Positions 15,345-19,090 of a DNA stretch of 19,090 nucleotides are shown here, piece by piece. The position numbers and the translations under genes are program-made. The DNA lies in assembly GCA_947631345.1 (NCBI GenBank), contig CANRKW010000010.1, forward strand, positions 1 through 19,090, given 5' to 3'. Source of the DNA: an uncultured Bacilli bacterium. Its GTDB lineage: Bacteria; Bacillota_I; Bacilli_A; RF39; UBA660. A model generated the notes under the pieces. That model saw only the letters and a program-made list of their open reading frames with translations, made no database searches and was not told where the DNA came from. Numbering within the stretch: the stretch's first letter is position 1; every line of letters starts with the position of its first letter.

Positions 15345-15746
15345 ATCTTCTAAATAAGTTAAAACTTCTTCTGAAATATTACTTGCTTTTTCTTTTAAAT
15401 CTAAAATTAAATCTTCAAATTTATCCATACCTTTTTTATTTGTATAATTAATTAATCTATTTATTTTATTTATTATTTTTTTTGCTTGTCTTCTTGCTTT
15501 TTTATATTCTTCTTGTTTTTCTAATTTGTTAACTTCTTTATCTATTTCATCTAACTTTTTATCAATATATTTTTTTACATCCTCTTCTTTAATATTAGTT
15601 AGATTTTCCTTTAAATTTACTATACTTTCCTTAATTTTTGCTCTTGTTTCACTTCCACTTCTAGGGGCAAATAATACTCCTGCTAACCCTCCAATTATAC
15701 TTCCTATACCAAGTGCGGTTAAAATTTTTACTTTTTCTTTTTTCAT
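15342..15746 (-). CDS. YtxH domain-containing protein
   Basis: The protein has 134 residues. A single N-terminal hydrophobic, Gly-rich segment (about 7-29, GIGSIIGGLAGVLFAPRSG) leads to a long Lys/Glu-rich coiled coil. The 'G-x-x-x-G-x-L-x-A-P-x-(S/T)-G' turn at the end of the membrane segment is the hallmark of the YtxH/gas-vesicle-GvpP-like family of Bacillota. Related Bacillus proteins are stress-linked and poorly understood. The start is supported by AAGGAGAT 4 nt upstream. It is convergent with the cohesin gene and divergent from the HAD-MBL-priA operon. The family call is good; the function is unknown. Confidence 0.82.
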   Translation of the reverse strand: MKKEKVKILTALGIGSIIGGLAGVLFAPRSGSETRAKIKESIVNLKENLTNIKEEDVKKYIDKKLDEIDKEVNKLEKQEEYKKARRQAKKIINKINRLINYTNKKGMDKFEDLILDLKEKASNISEEVLTYLED

Positions 15747-15767
15747 CTTAATCTCCTTTATATAAAT

Positions 15768-15776
15768 ATTATATCA
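15768..15776 (-). promoter_or_regulatory. Extended -10 promoter of the YtxH gene
   Basis: On the minus strand TGATATAAT (TGnTATAAT) lies about 20 nt before the start codon. The -35 (TAATAA, 15791-15796) is weak. Confidence 0.5.
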
Positions 15777-15838
15777 CTTTAGTTATTCTATTATTAATAA
15801 AAATTAATAAATTTTACATAAATTTGCATAAAAAACAT

Positions 15839-15867
15839 TTGACAAACAAAAGTGTGTAATATATAAT
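15839..15867 (+). promoter_or_regulatory. Consensus promoter of the HAD-MBL-priA operon
   Basis: TTGACA (15839-15844), exactly 17 nt, then TATAAT (15862-15867): a perfect housekeeping sigma promoter. Start of transcription is expected near 15874, giving a leader of about 14 nt. This rules out the in-frame TTG at 15867 as a start codon for the first gene. Confidence 0.85.
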
Positions 15868-15887
15868 TGAAAGTGAAGGTGATGTAT

Positions 15888-16370
15888 ATGAAGAATTTAT
15901 ATATTGATTTTGATGGTGTTATTTTAGATACAATACCAGTATTATATGAAGAAGCAAGAAGACAAGAATATGATATAAATGATAATGAATTTTATGAAAA
16001 GTTTAATTTTAAATGTATATTAAAAGATAAATATATAATAAATGATAGTATAAATTGTATAGAAAAACTAATTAATAGTAATAAATTCAATATAAGTATA
16101 TTAACACATTGTAATTCACTAAAAGAAGCTACTGATAAAGTAAAATATATTAGGAAATTCTTTAAAGATATAACTGTTATAATATGTCCGAAAGCTATTT
16201 CTAAAACTAAAATGGTGCATACAAAAGATTCTATATTAATAGATGATTACAGCAATAATCTAAAAGAGTGGGAAGAAGAAGGTGGGATACCTATTAAGTT
16301 TTCTAAAGATTTAAAAAGTAGTGATTATAAAGTAATAAATAAATTAGATATGTTATTAGATATGTTTTAA
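15888..16370 (+). CDS. HAD-superfamily phosphatase, 5'-nucleotidase (NT5C)-like
   Basis: I choose ATG 15888 (160 residues): GAAGGTG lies 6 nt upstream and an earlier in-frame TTG lies in the promoter. HAD motifs are in order: motif I D7-F-D9-G-V-I-L at the extreme N-terminus (nucleophile D7, acid/base D9), motif II T73 in ILTHCNS, motif III lysine at K106/K108 (ISKTKMV), and motif IV D119-D120 in ILIDDYSNNL. The small size and the short cap fit the 5'(3')-deoxyribonucleotidase (NT5C) branch, which dephosphorylates nucleoside monophosphates. Substrate not provable here. First gene of an operon with an MBL-fold hydrolase 9 nt downstream. Confidence 0.72.
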   Translation: MKNLYIDFDGVILDTIPVLYEEARRQEYDINDNEFYEKFNFKCILKDKYIINDSINCIEKLINSNKFNISILTHCNSLKEATDKVKYIRKFFKDITVIICPKAISKTKMVHTKDSILIDDYSNNLKEWEEEGGIPIKFSKDLKSSDYKVINKLDMLLDMF

Positions 16371-16379
16371 AGGTGAAGT

Positions 16380-16901
16380 ATGAAAATAGAAAGAAAAGTA
16401 TTAGGTCCATTAAATAATAATACGTACATATTAAGTATTAAAAATGAGGCATTAATTATAGATCCTAGTTGTGAAGAAGAAATAACAGAATATTTAAAAA
16501 ATAACAACTTGAAATTAATAGGTATTTTAGTAACACATTATCATTTTGACCATATAGGGGCTTTAGAATATTTTAGGGAAAAATACAAAGTTAAAGTATA
16601 TGATTATAAATGTATAAATAGCTTTAATTTAGGAGAATTTTCTTTTGATATAATTAAAACTCCTGGGCATTCTAAAGATAGTGTATCCTTTTATTTTCCT
16701 AAAAGTGATGATTTATTTGTAGGTGACTTTATATTTAAAAATAGTATTGGTAGATGTGATTTAGAAGGTGGAAGTGTAGTAGAGATGAAAGAAAGTTTAG
16801 AAAAGTTAAAGAAATTCAAAGAAGAAACTAAAATATATCCTGGACACGGTAGTCTTACAACATTAAAAGAAGAATTAAGGAGTAACCCTTATTTATGTTA
16901 G
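16380..16901 (+). CDS. Metallo-beta-lactamase-fold hydrolase (glyoxalase II-like)
   Basis: The protein has 173 residues, compact for this family (about 200). All metal ligands are present: T52-H53-Y-H55-F-D57-H58 (HxHxDH), H97 in TPGHSKDS, D116 in VGDFIF, H156 in YPGHGS. Residues IGRCDLEGG after the third motif match the glyoxalase II-like (GloB/YqgX-type) branch, which hydrolyses thioesters such as S-lactoyl conjugates. The start is supported by AAAGGTGA. The end overlaps the priA start by 7 nt, indicating translational coupling. The true substrate is unknown. Confidence 0.82.
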   Translation: MKIERKVLGPLNNNTYILSIKNEALIIDPSCEEEITEYLKNNNLKLIGILVTHYHFDHIGALEYFREKYKVKVYDYKCINSFNLGEFSFDIIKTPGHSKDSVSFYFPKSDDLFVGDFIFKNSIGRCDLEGGSVVEMKESLEKLKKFKEETKIYPGHGSLTTLKEELRSNPYLC

Positions 16902-19066
16902 CAGAAGTTCTAATTGAATATAGTGTAAAATCATTAGATAAGACATTTGACTACATAATTCCAGAAAAAATCAAAGATTTAAAATTAGGGCAAAAAGTTT
17001 TAGTGCCTTTTGGTAAAAGTATAGTAGAAGGTTTTGTTTTAAATATAAAGCCTTATAAAGAAAGTGATTTAAAATATAAAGAAATAATAGAAATAAAAGA
17101 AAAAGAGTTTTGTTTAAATAAAGAATTACTTGAATTAGGTAAATACATTAAAAAAACAACATTATCTACATTAATAAGTGCTTATCAAGCCATGTTTCCG
17201 AAAGCACTTAAAGCAAGTAGTAAAACTAAAATAAATATAAAAAGTAAAACTGTGTGTTTTTTAAATTCTTGTATAGATATAGATAATTATATAAATAATA
17301 ATAAAAGAAATAAAAAAGAAATAGAAATAATAAATATATTAAAAGATAAAGAAATAGATAAAAGTAAAATAAATTCGCCTTCATTAAAGAATTTAATAGA
17401 TAAAAATATAGTTATAACTAAAGAAGTTGAAGTAAAAAGAGATGTTAATTACTTAGATGTAGAAAAGAAAGATATAGTGTTAACTTTAGAACAAAAGAAG
17501 TGTTATGATGAAATATTAAATAGTGATAATTCTGTTATACTTTTATATGGGGTAACTGGAAGTGGTAAAACTGCAATATACATAAATTTAATTAAAAAAA
17601 TGATAAATGAAGGGAAAACTGCTATAATGCTGGTACCTGAAATAAGCCTAACACCTCAAATAGTGGGAAGATTTAAAAATGAATTTTCATCTAGTGTTGC
17701 TGTTTTACATAGTGGGTTAAGTGAAGGAGAAAAATATGACGAATATAGAAGAATTGTAAACTCTGATGTCAAGATAGTGATAGGTGCTAGAAGCGCTGTT
17801 TTCGCTCCTCTTAAGAATATTGGTATAATAATAATAGATGAATGTGCGAGTACTTCTTTTAAACAAGATGTAAATCCAAAGTATAATGCGATAGATATTG
17901 CAATTGAAAGAGCTAAAACTCATAATGCACTTGTGGTTTTAGGAAGTGCTACACCCTTATTAGAACAATATGCAAGAGCTGTTAAAGGCGTTTACAAATT
18001 AGTTACATTAGATAAACGTATAAGTGGGTTAAATCCTAAAATCAATCTTGTTGATATGAATAATGAAGCAAAAAAAAGAAACTATGTAATTAGTAGTGTA
18101 CTTAAAGATAAAATAACCGAATGCTTAAAAAACAAAAAACAAGTAATACTTTTACTAAATAGAAGAGGTTATTCTACATACTTAAGCTGTGCTTCTTGTG
18201 GATTTGTATGGAAGTGTCCTAATTGTGATATCTCACTAATATACCATAAATCAGTTAACAACCTTAAATGTCACTACTGTGGTTATCAAACTAAAATGAC
18301 TAAAAAATGTCCTAAATGTGGAGAAGAAGCAATAAAAGATTTAGGTCTTGGAACTGAAAAATTAGAGAAATTAATTAATGATATGTTTCCTAGTGCTAAA
18401 ACTATACGTATGGATTTAGATACAACAACTACAAAAAATGCACATCAAAAAATAATATCCGCCTTTGAAAAACACGAATACGATATATTAATAGGTACTC
18501 AAATGGTATCTAAAGGTCTTAATTTTAAAGATGTATCATTAGTAGGTGTTTTAAATATAGATGCTTCATTAAATCTTCCTGACTTTAGAAGTAGTGAAAG
18601 AACTTTTGAATTACTAATGCAAACAGCTGGTAGAACTGCAAGATATGATGTTTTAGGAGAAGTTGTAATAGAAACATATAATGTAGATAACTATGTATTT
18701 AGATGTTTAAAAAATAACAGTTATGTAGACTTTTATAATACTGAAATGTCTTTAAGAAAGAAACTAAAATATCCTCCATACTTTTACATTGTCTCTATTA
18801 AAATATCAAGTCCAGAATATGAAATAGCCAAATATGAAAGTAATCGTATAAAAAGACATTTAAGCACATCACTTAATAATGACTACATAATACTAGGACC
18901 TTCTACTGCTAGTATATTAAAACTAAATAACAAATATTATTTTCAAATAATAATAAAATATAAAAAAGAAGGAGAATTATTTAACGTATTAAAGAATATC
19001 AATGATGTATATATTTCAGATAAAGTTAAAGTTGATATAAATATAAATCCATTAAATTTAATATAA
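16895..19066 (+). CDS. priA: Primosomal protein N' (PriA, replication-restart 3'-5' helicase)
   Basis: The protein has 723 residues, the normal PriA length. An N-terminal 3'-DNA-binding domain (about 1-100, FDYIIPEKI...LGQKVLVPFG) leads to the helicase core. Walker A is G219-VTGSGKT; motif Ia is VPEISLTPQ, motif III GSATP, motif IV LLNRRGYS. The zinc domain has four CxxC pairs (C432/C435, C441/C444, C459/C462, C472/C475), as in PriA. GTQMVSKGLNF and LNLPDFRSSERTFELL are the conserved motif V region. It restarts collapsed replication forks by loading the primosome. Oddities: the usual DEEH box reads D315-E-C-A, and motif VI QxAGRAGR reads Q576-TAGRTAR. The essential D and E, and both motif VI arginines, are kept. 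The start overlaps the previous gene, so it is coupled. Identity is firm. Confidence 0.95.
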   Translation: MLAEVLIEYSVKSLDKTFDYIIPEKIKDLKLGQKVLVPFGKSIVEGFVLNIKPYKESDLKYKEIIEIKEKEFCLNKELLELGKYIKKTTLSTLISAYQAMFPKALKASSKTKINIKSKTVCFLNSCIDIDNYINNNKRNKKEIEIINILKDKEIDKSKINSPSLKNLIDKNIVITKEVEVKRDVNYLDVEKKDIVLTLEQKKCYDEILNSDNSVILLYGVTGSGKTAIYINLIKKMINEGKTAIMLVPEISLTPQIVGRFKNEFSSSVAVLHSGLSEGEKYDEYRRIVNSDVKIVIGARSAVFAPLKNIGIIIIDECASTSFKQDVNPKYNAIDIAIERAKTHNALVVLGSATPLLEQYARAVKGVYKLVTLDKRISGLNPKINLVDMNNEAKKRNYVISSVLKDKITECLKNKKQVILLLNRRGYSTYLSCASCGFVWKCPNCDISLIYHKSVNNLKCHYCGYQTKMTKKCPKCGEEAIKDLGLGTEKLEKLINDMFPSAKTIRMDLDTTTTKNAHQKIISAFEKHEYDILIGTQMVSKGLNFKDVSLVGVLNIDASLNLPDFRSSERTFELLMQTAGRTARYDVLGEVVIETYNVDNYVFRCLKNNSYVDFYNTEMSLRKKLKYPPYFYIVSIKISSPEYEIAKYESNRIKRHLSTSLNNDYIILGPSTASILKLNNKYYFQIIIKYKKEGELFNVLKNINDVYISDKVKVDININPLNLI

Positions 19067-19081
19067 TTATTGCTTATTTTG

Positions 19082-19090
19082 TGATACAAT
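19082..19090 (+). promoter_or_regulatory. Possible extended -10 for the next gene (at window edge)
   Basis: TGATACAAT is an extended -10 look-alike at the last bases, 16 nt after the priA stop. No -35 is evident at the proper spacing and the downstream gene is not in view. Confidence 0.25.

Noticed and set aside
15867..15887. TTG start giving a seven-residue extension of the HAD protein
   Set aside because: The TTG overlaps the last base of a perfect TATAAT -10 box, so it would not be transcribed; ATG 15888 has a proper ribosome site.
1..19090. Possible use of TGA as Trp (mycoplasma code), prompted by the low GC and absence of TGA stops
   Set aside because: Trp is encoded by TGG throughout, the only tRNA-Trp seen is CCA, and TAA/TAG suffice to end all genes; no frame needs TGA read-through.

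Overview
This window comes from a very AT-rich bacterium that uses the standard genetic code. Trp is encoded by TGG, the window carries a tRNA-Trp(CCA), and no gene here reads TGA as sense; every visible stop is TAA or TAG. AGGAGG-type ribosome sites, consensus TTGACA/TATAAT promoters, a YtxH protein and a cohesin/dockerin pair suggest an uncultured gut member of the Bacillota (low-GC Bacilli or Clostridia-like, possibly an RF39-type lineage). That placement is inference from style, not from a marker gene.

Left part (1-4368): a very long MMPL/RND-type membrane protein runs on the minus strand off the left edge. Its second extracytoplasmic loop is expanded to about 760 residues and holds eight diverged copies of a module of about 80 residues. 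It is transcribed divergently from a TetR-family regulator, and the shared intergenic region contains a long imperfect palindrome that is the likely operator.

Middle part (4369-9300): an apparently mobile or accessory segment. It starts with a decayed transposase on the minus strand, whose ribosome site is buried in a large inverted repeat arranged like a classical fold-back inhibition device. Next comes a type IIS restriction-modification system: an AlwI-family endonuclease and a single protein made of two fused Dam-class adenine methyltransferases, one presumably for each strand of an asymmetric site. The segment ends at the 3' end of a minus-strand tRNA-Trp(CCA) gene with its own promoter and terminator.

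Surface module (9301-15345): a two-gene operon for a 1668-residue secreted M60 (enhancin/mucinase-type) zinc metalloprotease, followed 10 nt later by a small membrane-anchored protein. The protease has a signal peptide, a calcium-binding dockerin, two FN3-like domains and discoidin-like domains, but no membrane or sortase anchor. The partner has a signal peptide, a cohesin-like domain, an Asn/Ser/Glu-rich stalk and a C-terminal membrane helix. Together they look like a minimal cell-surface scaffold that docks one glycoprotein-degrading enzyme.

Right part (15342-19090): a minus-strand YtxH-like protein shares a bidirectional terminator with the cohesin gene. A consensus promoter then drives a three-gene housekeeping operon: a HAD/5'-nucleotidase-like phosphatase, a metallo-beta-lactamase-fold hydrolase, and primosomal helicase PriA overlapping it by 7 nt. 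PriA departs from the family consensus in its DEEH box and motif VI.
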